A DNA stretch of 5,823 nucleotides, taken from positions 8,787 through 14,609 of the forward strand of contig PLRZ01000392.1 of assembly GCA_003164075.1 (NCBI GenBank), in the 5' to 3' direction. Positions within the stretch are counted from its first letter, which is position 1. Each line of letters begins with the position of its first letter. A model generated the notes under the pieces. That model searched no databases and had not been told where the DNA came from. It was given only the letters and a program-made list of their open reading frames with translations. Both the position numbers and the translations under genes were made by a program. Source of the DNA: Bryobacterales bacterium (GTDB taxonomy: Bacteria; Acidobacteriota; Terriglobia; Bryobacterales; Bryobacteraceae). Below are positions 1-4,956 of this stretch, in pieces.

Positions 1-27
1 ATTCCACGCCATCAGGAGTTCTGACTT

Positions 28-50
28 TCGAAATTACTCCCCCGCCGCCG
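28..50. repeat. 23-bp direct repeat, copy 1 (intergenic)
   Basis: This stretch begins TCGAAATTACT and ends CCCGCCGCCG. It matches 217-239 at 22 of 23 positions, the difference being C versus T at the twelfth base. The second copy lies inside the 3' end of the methyltransferase gene; this one lies beyond its stop codon. Read on the minus strand, this copy would encode RRRGSNFE followed by a few residues and TGA, so it may be a remnant of a duplicated methyltransferase 3' end. That origin is inference; the sequence match is direct. Confidence 0.6.
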
Positions 51-64
51 CACTTGTCCGGAAA

Positions 65-99
65 GGTTTTCTCTGTGCTCTCCGTATCCTCTGTGGCCT
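65..99. repeat. Degenerate copy of the 'ctctgtg / ccgtggtgaa' intergenic repeat
   Basis: It starts with GGTTTTCTCTGTG, identical to the start of the cleaner copy at 153-186, and continues through CTCCGTATCCTCTGTGGCC, a drifted version of the same CT/GT-rich unit. It is non-coding. Together with the second copy it accounts for much of the gene-free stretch 1-194, in which I see no gene or clear terminator. Confidence 0.6.
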
Positions 100-152
100 A
101 CCCGAAGGAAACGAGGCACCTCCCTTCTTACTCCAAGCCTTTCTTTGCCTTT

Positions 153-186
153 GGTTTTCTCTGTGTCTCTGTGTCTCCGTGGTGAA
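153..186. repeat. 'GDTETQR'-type dispersed intergenic repeat
   Basis: The plus strand reads GGTTTTCTCTGTGTCTCTG followed by TGTCTCCGTGGTGAA. On the minus strand this is a ttcaccacggagacacagag-type sequence, which translates as HHGDTETQRK. I recognise this as a widespread low-complexity intergenic repeat of GC-rich environmental bacteria (acidobacteria, planctomycetes, cyanobacteria and others), often mis-annotated as short proteins containing GDTETQR. It lies just past the stop codon of the four-gene minus-strand unit. Its function is unknown. Identification is by recall of the motif. Confidence 0.75.
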
Positions 187-194
187 CAAACCCC

Positions 195-944
195 TCACCC
201 CAACCGAGCCACAATCTCGAAATTACTTCCCCGCCGCCGGAACGCGGCCGACTGTAACAGCCAATCGTCCAACTCGCGCGCCAAGCCGTACCCCCAACCC
301 CATCCCGGAAACAGACCGGCCAGCGGCGACGATCCGAAATCGTAGATCTCCACCCGCGCGTCGAAGCCCGCATCGCTGAATAACCGGCACGTCGACTCCG
401 GCTCCAGTTCGCGCTCGTCCGGTGTCTGGTAGCGCTTCATGATCCACGGAATCAGCAGACGCCCCACGGCGCCTGAAAGCCGCCTGCGGCTCGGATCCAG
501 CGAATAGAACATGCCGCCAGGCGTCAGCCGGGTCCGCAACTGCCGCGGCACCTCCGCCAGCGCATCGTCCGGCAAATGATGCAGGAAGAAGATGGCCATC
601 GCCACGTCGAACCGGCCCTCCACATCGCTGCCCTGTTCGAAGCGCACGTTGCGGATCCCGAGCCTCTCCGCGTCGGCGCGCGCCTGCCGGATGGCCGCCG
701 AGGACAGATCCACGCCCACAATTTCCGCCACGTAGGGCGCCAGCAGGAGCTCGGTATCGCCGATGCCGCACCCCAGGCTCAACACCCGCGATCTCTTCCC
801 CGCCCCGGTCAAATGCAGGATGCGCGCCACCGTATGGCATCGCAGCAGCCGCACCGCGGGACGCGCAAAATGCGCCTGCGCAAACCCCGAATAGAGCTTC
901 TCGTGGTACTCGAGTTCCCGCTTGAGAACCTCCGGATCGGCCAT
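195..944 (-). CDS. Class I SAM-dependent methyltransferase, substrate unknown
   Basis: A 249-residue protein with a class I (Rossmann-fold) methyltransferase core. The SAM-binding motif I is VLSLGCGIGDTE at residues 54-65. The acidic end of strand beta-2 is GVDLS with D79, expected to bind the ribose of SAM. The motif IV/post-motif region is FDVAMAIFFLHHLP around residues 112-125, followed by LTPGG near 140, typical of Methyltransf_11/25-like small-molecule or lipid methyltransferases. The frame is open for 29 codons further upstream, but ATG at 944 is preferred because it overlaps the TGA of the preceding gene as TGATG, a translational-coupling arrangement; no Shine-Dalgarno site is seen. 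It is the last gene of a four-gene unit with two DsbA-like proteins and a MauE/DoxX-like membrane protein. There is no signal peptide, so it should be cytoplasmic. The family call is firm; the substrate cannot be read from the sequence. Confidence 0.9.
   Translation of the reverse strand: MADPEVLKRELEYHEKLYSGFAQAHFARPAVRLLRCHTVARILHLTGAGKRSRVLSLGCGIGDTELLLAPYVAEIVGVDLSSAAIRQARADAERLGIRNVRFEQGSDVEGRFDVAMAIFFLHHLPDDALAEVPRQLRTRLTPGGMFYSLDPSRRRLSGAVGRLLIPWIMKRYQTPDERELEPESTCRLFSDAGFDARVEIYDFGSSPLAGLFPGWGWGYGLARELDDWLLQSAAFRRRGSNFEIVARLG
217..239. repeat. 23-bp direct repeat, copy 2 (in methyltransferase 3' end)
   Basis: This is the partner of 28-50, with 22 of 23 bases the same and starts 189 bp apart. 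It encodes RRRGSNFE in the C-terminal RRRGSNFEIVARLG of the methyltransferase, so here the repeat is coding. Beyond the 23 bases the two flanks diverge. Confidence 0.6.
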
Positions 945-1387
945 CACGGCGTCCGGCGCGGCGCGCGAAAGGCGTGCCACGAAACGAACAGTCCAGCCGC
1001 CAGCAGCGACCCGTCGCGCAACAGGGTCCACTTGGAAATCGGCTCGCCCGGCCCGAAGCAGCCGCAGTTGATCTGCTGGCCGGCCAGCTTGGCGTGTACC
1101 ATGGCCGAAAAGAAGACCACCAGGAACAACGAGACCAGGGTGGAAGAAATCCGCAGCCAGAAGCCCAAGATCAGCCAGAGGCCCAGCGCCACTTCCGCCG
1201 CCGGCAGCGTCCGCGCCAGCGGTTCCACGAAGCGGAACGGCACCAGGTGGTAGGAATCGATGCCCATGGCGAACAATGGCCAGGGGTCGCGCAGCTTGAC
1301 ATAGCCGCCATAGATGAACACCGCGCCCAGGATCACGCGCAGCGCCACCAGCGTCCAGCGTAGGGGCTTACTTTGGTAGGAACCCAT
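944..1387 (-). CDS. MauE/DoxX-family redox-associated membrane protein
   Basis: A 147-residue integral membrane protein with about four hydrophobic segments near residues 11-30, 61-79, 81-99 and 122-140. This size and topology fit the DoxX/MauE fold. The loop after the third segment contains INCGCFGPGEP with C108-G-C110, the cysteine pair seen in MauE-like proteins. MauE is known from methylamine dehydrogenase maturation, where disulfides are formed in the periplasm; relatives are found next to thioredoxin-fold genes. The two genes directly upstream encode DsbA-like proteins, so a role in passing electrons to or from exported thiol oxidoreductases is a reasonable inference. The chosen ATG makes the gene overlap the upstream gene by 20 nt in another frame. 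The stop TGA shares its A with the next gene's ATG. No strong Shine-Dalgarno site precedes the start, which suggests coupled translation. A plain DoxX-like quinone-linked protein is the alternative. Confidence 0.85.
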   Translation of the reverse strand: MGSYQSKPLRWTLVALRVILGAVFIYGGYVKLRDPWPLFAMGIDSYHLVPFRFVEPLARTLPAAEVALGLWLILGFWLRISSTLVSLFLVVFFSAMVHAKLAGQQINCGCFGPGEPISKWTLLRDGSLLAAGLFVSWHAFRAPRRTP

Positions 1388-1967
1388 CGATCATCGATTT
1401 CAACAAACGGTAGTCGGGAGCCGGCGGAAGATTGTAGTGCTTCCCGCCAACGGTAAGAACCAGGGTGGGCGTCTGGTTGAGGCCTATCGCAATGGCTTCC
1501 TGGTACTCGGCCTCGATTTCGGCCAGGACACCGGGATCCTTCGCCAACGCCTGCACCTTCTTCTGGTCCGCGGGCGACGGCAGCGCCGACGCCACCGCGG
1601 CCCAGACGTTGCCGCCGATAGCCCACGTCGCCTGCTGTGCATACAGAGCGTCGGCCACCTGTTGATACTTGCCGATCCGCGCCGCCGCTACGGCATATTC
1701 AAAGGCTTCGCGCGAATGCTCGTGCCCCGCCCCGGTAAGCGGAAACGCGCGGTCCACGATGTAGACTTTCCCGTTGACCACATAGTCGCTCTTCAACTGT
1801 GGCAGCACCGTCTCGTGGAGCACCCTGCAGTGCGGGCACGTAAAATCGCTGAAAATTTCCAACTTCACCGGAGCCGTAGGGAACCCGATGGCTCTGTTCT
1901 TGTCGACATCCGGAGTCGCCGCCAGACAGGGCAGCACTACCATTAACGCAGCCGCATAAAGCTTCAT
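1368..1967 (-). CDS. Exported DsbA-like thioredoxin-fold protein (CPHC)
   Basis: A 199-residue protein with an N-terminal Sec signal peptide (MKLYAAALMVVLPCLA, probable cleavage near residues 16-18) and a DsbA/Thioredoxin_4-type domain. The active site is FSDFTCPHC with C44 and C47; CPHC is also the motif of E. coli DsbA, which favours an oxidising role. The cis-proline preceding strand is QTPTLVL with T166-P167. A helical insertion (residues about 85-165) separates the two halves of the thioredoxin fold, as in this family. LPC at residues 12-14 is not a good lipobox, so a soluble periplasmic location is preferred over a lipoprotein. It lies 20 nt behind a paralogue of equal length and overlaps the following MauE/DoxX-like gene by 20 nt. 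Only a weak, distant GGAA precedes the ATG. The family is clear; oxidase, reductase or isomerase activity is not settled by sequence. Confidence 0.93.
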   Translation of the reverse strand: MKLYAAALMVVLPCLAATPDVDKNRAIGFPTAPVKLEIFSDFTCPHCRVLHETVLPQLKSDYVVNGKVYIVDRAFPLTGAGHEHSREAFEYAVAAARIGKYQQVADALYAQQATWAIGGNVWAAVASALPSPADQKKVQALAKDPGVLAEIEAEYQEAIAIGLNQTPTLVLTVGGKHYNLPPAPDYRLLKSMIDGFLPK

Positions 1968-1987
1968 ATTCTTTATTCTATCGTTCC

Positions 1988-2587
1988 TTATTTCGTTACC
2001 AGAGCGTCGATATACTGCTTGAAAAGAGTATAATTCATGGGCCAGGAAAGAAGCTGGCTGTTGCCGCGCGCGGTCACCAGCAGACTGGGCGTGGATGGCA
2101 CCGGAACCGCTTTGCCCTCTTCGATGTCCGTATCTATTTCATGTTGCACGTCGGGCGACTTCACCAGCGACTTCACAGTCTTCGCCTCGGCCGGCGTCAG
2201 CACGCTATTCGCCACGGCTTCCACATTGCCGAGGGTGGCTATGCCCGATTGCTGCGCGAACAGTGCGTCCGCCACCCTTTGATATCGCCCCACCCGCGCC
2301 GCGGCACTGGCGAACTCCGCGCTGGGACGCCCGTAGGGGTGCATCGCCAACGGGAAATACCGGTAAATGACGTACGCTTTCCCGGTGACCACATAATCCG
2401 TCATGATGTGCGGAAAATCATTGTCGTGAAACACCTTGCAGGCGGGACACTGAAAGTCGCTGAATACCTCGATGGTCACGGGCGCCTTGGGCGTGCCGTA
2501 CGCGTTCCCGTTGATGTTGGCCGTGGAGCCGGCCACTAAAACCGCAATGGCCACCAGCACGACGGCGGTCAGTCTCACAGCATTCAT
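1988..2587 (-). CDS. Exported DsbA-like thioredoxin-fold protein (CPAC)
   Basis: First gene of the four-gene minus-strand unit, 199 residues, exactly the length of its downstream paralogue. An N-terminal hydrophobic stretch (about residues 6-20, with a candidate cleavage near VAGSTA) should export it or anchor it. The catalytic motif is VFSDFQCPAC with C47 and C50. The cis-proline site is STPSLL with T166-P167, the same positions as in the paralogue. Shared blocks include DYVV-GK, the YR-FPL/DRAFPL segment and RVADALFAQQ versus QVADALYAQQ, so the two arose by tandem duplication. The dipeptide between the cysteines is Pro-Ala rather than Pro-His, which should change the redox potential. The frame is open 32 codons upstream, but the ATG at 2587 is chosen because a GGAG sits 9 nt before it and the signal peptide begins there. 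A thiol oxidoreductase role in the cell envelope is inferred. Confidence 0.93.
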   Translation of the reverse strand: MNAVRLTAVVLVAIAVLVAGSTANINGNAYGTPKAPVTIEVFSDFQCPACKVFHDNDFPHIMTDYVVTGKAYVIYRYFPLAMHPYGRPSAEFASAAARVGRYQRVADALFAQQSGIATLGNVEAVANSVLTPAEAKTVKSLVKSPDVQHEIDTDIEEGKAVPVPSTPSLLVTARGNSQLLSWPMNYTLFKQYIDALVTK

Positions 2588-2593
2588 TGTATT

Positions 2594-2601
2594 CTTCTCC
2601 T
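2594..2601 (-). promoter_or_regulatory. Shine-Dalgarno site deciding the start at 2587
   Basis: The minus strand reads AGGAGAAG, with GGAG ending 9 nt before the ATG. It is the only strong ribosome-binding site in the four-gene unit and selects the inner ATG over the longer open frame beginning at 2683. The later genes of the unit rely on short gaps or overlaps. Confidence 0.75.
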
Positions 2602-2633
2602 CATATTTCTGGCGCGCGTTCCCTTCACAATAT

Positions 2634-2655
2634 AACAACACCGGCCGGCGTTGTT
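2634..2655. promoter_or_regulatory. 22-bp palindrome upstream of the DsbA-like unit (possible operator)
   Basis: The two 11-base halves are AACAACACCGG and CCGGCGTTGTT. They are reverse complements except for one pair (A at 2640 against C at 2649). Outside them CACAA (2626-2630) and TTGTG (2656-2660) also match, offset by three bases. The site lies about 50-70 bp upstream of the first start codon of the unit, where a promoter or operator would be expected, and TATATT on the minus strand lies at its inner edge (about 2630-2635). A repressor site is inference. There is no T-run to make it a standard terminator, and no convincing -35 box could be assigned. Confidence 0.4.
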
Positions 2656-2680
2656 TTGTGACGCTCGCGCAATCCGGTGC

Positions 2681-2761
2681 CAACTCCGCTCCCTGACGGT
2701 CGCGTCTCGGTGTGCGGCAGCGTGCTTCATTCCGAGACGCGACCGCAAGGGAGCGGACTTG
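2681..2761. repeat. Large inverted repeat, copy A of a palindromic element
   Basis: The core arms are 2685-2710 and 2732-2757 and pair at 24 of 26 positions; 14 inner pairs are uninterrupted, then two mismatches, then 10 more. Pairing continues for three bases outward after one mismatch. The loop is about 21 nt (2711-2731). The left arm begins TCCGCTCCCTGACGG and the right arm ends AAGGGAGCGGA. It separates the DNA methyltransferase gene from the downstream same-strand DsbA-like unit and could stop transcription as a strong RNA hairpin, although no U-tract follows. A related copy lies at 4957-5046, so this is a dispersed palindromic repeat. The DNA methyltransferase stop codon lies in its loop. 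Confidence 0.8.
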
Positions 2762-3758
2762 TCATTACCAACGTAGATGCGGCAACTACCTCGTTGCCAA
2801 ACACGGCCCGCAAACGCTCCAGCGTGAGAGCGATGGCTTGCGGAGCCAAGTCGATTCCAACCCACGCGCGCCCACTACGCTGGGCGGCCACCAGCGTGGT
2901 GCCGCAGCCGCAATAAGCGTCGAGCACCACGTCGCCCGGGCGGGAACAAGCCGCCACAATGCGACTGAGCAGCGCTTCGGGTTTCTGCGTGGGATAGCCG
3001 GTGCGCTCCGCCGAAGAGGCCTGCAGAGAGTTGATGTCGGCCCACCAGTCTTCGGGAAGTTTGCCCTCGTCGAGATAGTACTTGTAGTAGCGGGCCACGC
3101 CGTGCGAATTGCGCGTACCGTATACCAGGCGGTACTTTCGCCCATCCTCGCTGGTCACCAGGCGGCCTCCGAAACTGCGCGTACCGCTGCGCATTTCCAT
3201 GCGGACGGCGCTCGCGTCGAAGTGGCAACGGCCGGACTTGCCGTAATAAAAGATGATGTCGTGCTTCCGGCCGAACCATTTTCTGCTTCTCCCGCCGTGA
3301 CTGTAGCACCACACGATCTCGTTGCGGAAACCGCCGCCGGGCGCGCAAAAAACGGCGTCGAGCAGCAGTTTCAGATAGTGGCTGGCGGTGGGATCGCAAT
3401 GCAGAAAAAGGCTGCCGGTGGGCCGAAGCACGCGGTCGATCTCGCTCAGGCGCTGCCCCACGCTCACCAGATAGGCCAGCAGACTCCCCCGCCCCACCAC
3501 CGGCTCCAGCCCTTCGAGCAAGCGCGCCAGTTTCGGCTGGTGACGGCCAGCGGCGCCGCGCAGCGCGTCGAAACCGGTTTGGGCGGCCCCGTCCCAAGTC
3601 CAGATATCGGTGAAGGCCCGCGCCTGCCCGCACTGGCGGTAGTTGCGTTTGGAATGAAACGGAGGGTCGATGTAGCAGAGGTCGACGGACTCGTCCGCGA
3701 GGTGGTTTCGCAGCACCTCCAGGTTATCGCCGCGGAACAGGCGGTTCTTTTCCACCAT
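2727..3758 (-). CDS. Solitary beta-class DNA methyltransferase (N6-adenine or N4-cytosine)
   Basis: A 343-residue DNA methyltransferase of the N6_N4_Mtase family. RGDNLEVL is at residues 9-16. The catalytic motif IV is YIDPPF at 29-34. A conserved block EIVWCYSHGG...RKHDIIFYY spans 147-172. The motif X region GYPTQKPEALLSRIV is at 254-268, and motif I (SAM binding) is VLDAYCGCGTT at 278-288, followed by WVGIDL at 299-304. The order IV, then X and I identifies the beta class. Residues 150-250 probably include target recognition; the target site cannot be predicted. The frame is open for 97 codons upstream, but that part is proline-rich and lies antisense to the divergent gene, so ATG at 3758 (preceded by TGGAAGACC) is preferred. 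No restriction endonuclease gene is in the window, suggesting an orphan enzyme. The last ten residues, SPLPCGRVSE, and the stop are encoded within an inverted repeat, so the native C-terminus may have been replaced. Confidence 0.93.
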   Translation of the reverse strand: MVEKNRLFRGDNLEVLRNHLADESVDLCYIDPPFHSKRNYRQCGQARAFTDIWTWDGAAQTGFDALRGAAGRHQPKLARLLEGLEPVVGRGSLLAYLVSVGQRLSEIDRVLRPTGSLFLHCDPTASHYLKLLLDAVFCAPGGGFRNEIVWCYSHGGRSRKWFGRKHDIIFYYGKSGRCHFDASAVRMEMRSGTRSFGGRLVTSEDGRKYRLVYGTRNSHGVARYYKYYLDEGKLPEDWWADINSLQASSAERTGYPTQKPEALLSRIVAACSRPGDVVLDAYCGCGTTLVAAQRSGRAWVGIDLAPQAIALTLERLRAVFGNEVVAASTLVMTSPLPCGRVSE

Positions 3759-3793
3759 GGTCTTCCAGCGTATCAGCCCTCCCGTTTGGGTTG

Positions 3794-3805
3794 TAATCGT
3801 GATTA
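3794..3805. promoter_or_regulatory. AT-rich small palindrome in the divergent promoter region
   Basis: TAATC and GATTA flank a two-base centre. This is the most AT-rich patch between the divergent starts at 3758 and 3892, a 133-nt interval that must hold both promoters. It could be an operator or part of a -10 region. No convincing -35/-10 pair could be assigned on either strand, so the call is weak. Confidence 0.25.
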
Positions 3806-3828
3806 AATGGTGCCAACCGAAGTGTGCG

Positions 3829-3879
3829 GTCCCGCGAGGGACGTGTGCGTTGCCAGCGTCCACACGCCGCACCGCGGGA
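3829..3879 (+). promoter_or_regulatory. Potentially structured leader of the LTxxQ-like gene pair
   Basis: Two mutually exclusive foldings are visible by eye. The first is a small hairpin, GTCCC-GCGA-GGGAC (3829-3842), with a GNRA-type tetraloop and the direct repeat GTGTGCG on each side (3822-3828 and 3843-3849). The second is a longer structure: TCCCGCG (3830-3836) pairs with CGCGGGA (3873-3879), enclosing CGTGTG (3842-3847) paired with CACACG (3861-3866). The outer stem ends two bases before the ribosome-binding site. This matches no riboswitch family I know, and in GC-rich DNA short complementary segments arise by chance. Confidence 0.25.
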
Positions 3880-3880
3880 A

Positions 3881-3886
3881 GAGGAG
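3881..3886 (+). promoter_or_regulatory. Shine-Dalgarno site for the first LTxxQ-like gene
   Basis: GAGGAG lies 5 nt upstream of the ATG at 3892. It decides the start over the in-frame upstream ATG at 3757, which would put 45 unrelated residues ahead of a good signal peptide. Confidence 0.75.
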
Positions 3887-3891
3887 ACTCG

Positions 3892-4428
3892 ATGTTCTTG
3901 AAAGTGTTGTTCACAGGCCTTGCCGTGGCAGTTCTGGCCATGGCGCAAGGCGGCGGAATGGGCGGCGGCGATATGGGTGGTGGCGGCGGCCGCGGCGGCG
4001 CGGAAGGCGGCGGCGCACCGATGAGCATGCGGCCCCAGAAGGAGACCAAAGCCGATCAGATGGTCAACCGCCTCAAACTGAGCAAGGATCAGAAGTTGGA
4101 ATTTACGACCGTTCTGGAATCCACCGCGAAAGATGCCGTTCCCGTCATTCAACAGGTGATGCAGAGCCGGAGCACGCTGGCCAGCGCCATGATCAATGGC
4201 AAGACGGACGCGGAGCTCGAACCGCTCGCCAAGGCGATGAGCGAAGCGCAATTCCAGATGACCGGCGTCGAAGTGATGGCATTCAAAAGAATCGTGGCCC
4301 TGCTGAAACCCAACCAGGTTGCCAAAGCCCCCGAAGCGTTCGAACTGATGGCGGACATTTTTATGCCGCAAGGCGCCGGTGGTGGCGGCGGTAGAGGCCG
4401 TGGCAGGGGACAACGAAGCGACAAATAA
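3892..4428 (+). CDS. Exported Gly-rich Spy/CpxP-like (LTxxQ-type) protein
   Basis: A 178-residue protein. Residues 1-19 form a Sec signal peptide (MFLKVLFTGLAVAVLAMAQ, cleavage probably after AMA). Residues 20-41 are a Gly/Met-rich low-complexity segment, and 50-157 form a helical domain. That domain has LKLSKDQKLEF (61-71) and, about 75 residues on, LLKPNQ (137-142), an arrangement like the paired LTxxQ motifs of Spy and CpxP periplasmic proteins. The C-terminal tail (161-174) is again Gly-rich with repeated Gly-Arg. The methionines (for example GGGMGGGDMGG and PMSM) could bind metals, but this is speculation. It is followed after 19 nt by a paralogue, and the two are likely co-transcribed. 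Spy/CpxP proteins act as envelope chaperones or stress sensors; assignment here rests on the motif pattern rather than strong similarity. The codon phase and ribosome-binding site support it as a real gene. Confidence 0.8.
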   Translation: MFLKVLFTGLAVAVLAMAQGGGMGGGDMGGGGGRGGAEGGGAPMSMRPQKETKADQMVNRLKLSKDQKLEFTTVLESTAKDAVPVIQQVMQSRSTLASAMINGKTDAELEPLAKAMSEAQFQMTGVEVMAFKRIVALLKPNQVAKAPEAFELMADIFMPQGAGGGGGRGRGRGQRSDK

Positions 4429-4447
4429 GGGGCTAAGGGAAATCATC

Positions 4448-4927
4448 ATGGTGAAAAAAATATTGGTAGCCGGACTTTTGTGCGCCAGCATGGCCTTGGC
4501 ACAAGGCAAGGGCGGTGGCGGCGGTAACAAGAATGCCGGCGATATGGCCGCGCCCATGGCCCCCGCGGTGGCCACCAGGTTCGACAACATTGCCGGCGCT
4601 CTGAATCTGAACAAGGACCAGAAGAAAGCCGTTCGCACAATCCTCGATGACGGCGCCAAAGAGGCCGCCCCGATTCGCGATCAGATCGGCAAGAGCCGCA
4701 TCGCGGTAGGCGAAGCCATCGGGGCGAACAAGAGCGAGGAAGATCTCAAGCAGGTCGCCAGAACCACCAGCGATCTGGCCGCTCAACTCACGCAATTAGA
4801 GCTGAAGACCTTTGTCAAAATCGTCGCCGCCCTGGACGACACCCAGAAGAAGGACACGCGATCCATGAACCGCGCCTACGTGCTGATGAACAACATCTAC
4901 CACACCAAGAACTGGAACGATGAGTAG
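4448..4927 (+). CDS. Exported Spy/CpxP-like (LTxxQ-type) protein, paralogue of its neighbour
   Basis: A 159-residue protein with a Sec signal peptide (MVKKILVAGLLCASMALAQ, cleavage probably after ALA), a short Gly/Asn-rich segment (20-29) and a helical domain. That domain carries LNLNKDQKKAVRTIL at 52-66, the counterpart of LKLSKDQK in the preceding protein, and a second motif LDDTQKKD at 129-136. The shared plan (signal ending in ALAQG or AMAQG, Gly-rich linker, KDQK helix, second Q motif) indicates tandem duplication, but this one lacks the Gly-Arg tail. An AAGGGA ribosome-binding site lies 7 nt before the ATG. The frame is open 23 codons upstream, overlapping the first gene, and was rejected in favour of the signal peptide start. 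A periplasmic chaperone-like or stress-related function is inferred from the family resemblance only. Confidence 0.8.
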   Translation: MVKKILVAGLLCASMALAQGKGGGGGNKNAGDMAAPMAPAVATRFDNIAGALNLNKDQKKAVRTILDDGAKEAAPIRDQIGKSRIAVGEAIGANKSEEDLKQVARTTSDLAAQLTQLELKTFVKIVAALDDTQKKDTRSMNRAYVLMNNIYHTKNWNDE

Positions 4928-4956
4928 CGAGATACTTGCAAAATTCGGTGGCGAAC

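Noticed and set aside
1..194. Possible CRISPR-like array from the repeated 'ctctgtg' units
   Set aside because: There are only two unequal copies with drift and no regular spacers.
128..373. Minus-strand 81-codon frame containing HHGDTETQRK
   Set aside because: It is translation of a dispersed intergenic repeat overlapping the methyltransferase 3' end, a common source of spurious small proteins.
945..1031. Upstream extension of the SAM methyltransferase by 29 residues
   Set aside because: It would overlap deeply with the MauE/DoxX-like gene, and its residues look like an out-of-frame read. The TGATG junction gives a better start.
576..1253. Plus-strand 225-codon frame opposite the methyltransferase and MauE/DoxX-like genes
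   Set aside because: No domain, signal or ribosome-binding site is visible, and it lies antisense to two well-supported genes.
2588..2683. Upstream extension of the first DsbA-like protein by 32 residues
   Set aside because: It would place polar residues before the signal peptide and would be translated through the palindrome. The ribosome-binding site at 2594-2601 marks the inner ATG.
2712..3806. Plus-strand open frame of 364 codons opposite the DNA methyltransferase
   Set aside because: It shows no recognisable domain, whereas the minus strand carries the full set of methyltransferase motifs. It is a GC-driven shadow.
3759..4049. Longer N-terminus for the DNA methyltransferase
   Set aside because: The added 97 residues are proline-rich low complexity antisense to the divergent gene's Gly-rich region and its promoter. 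The conserved RGDNLEVL start of the family follows ATG 3758 directly.
3724..4659. Long minus-strand open frame (311 codons) opposite the Spy/CpxP-like genes
   Set aside because: It is antisense to two genes with signal peptides and ribosome-binding sites. Its composition (runs of Pro, His and Ala) is what Gly-rich, GC-rich coding DNA gives on the other strand.
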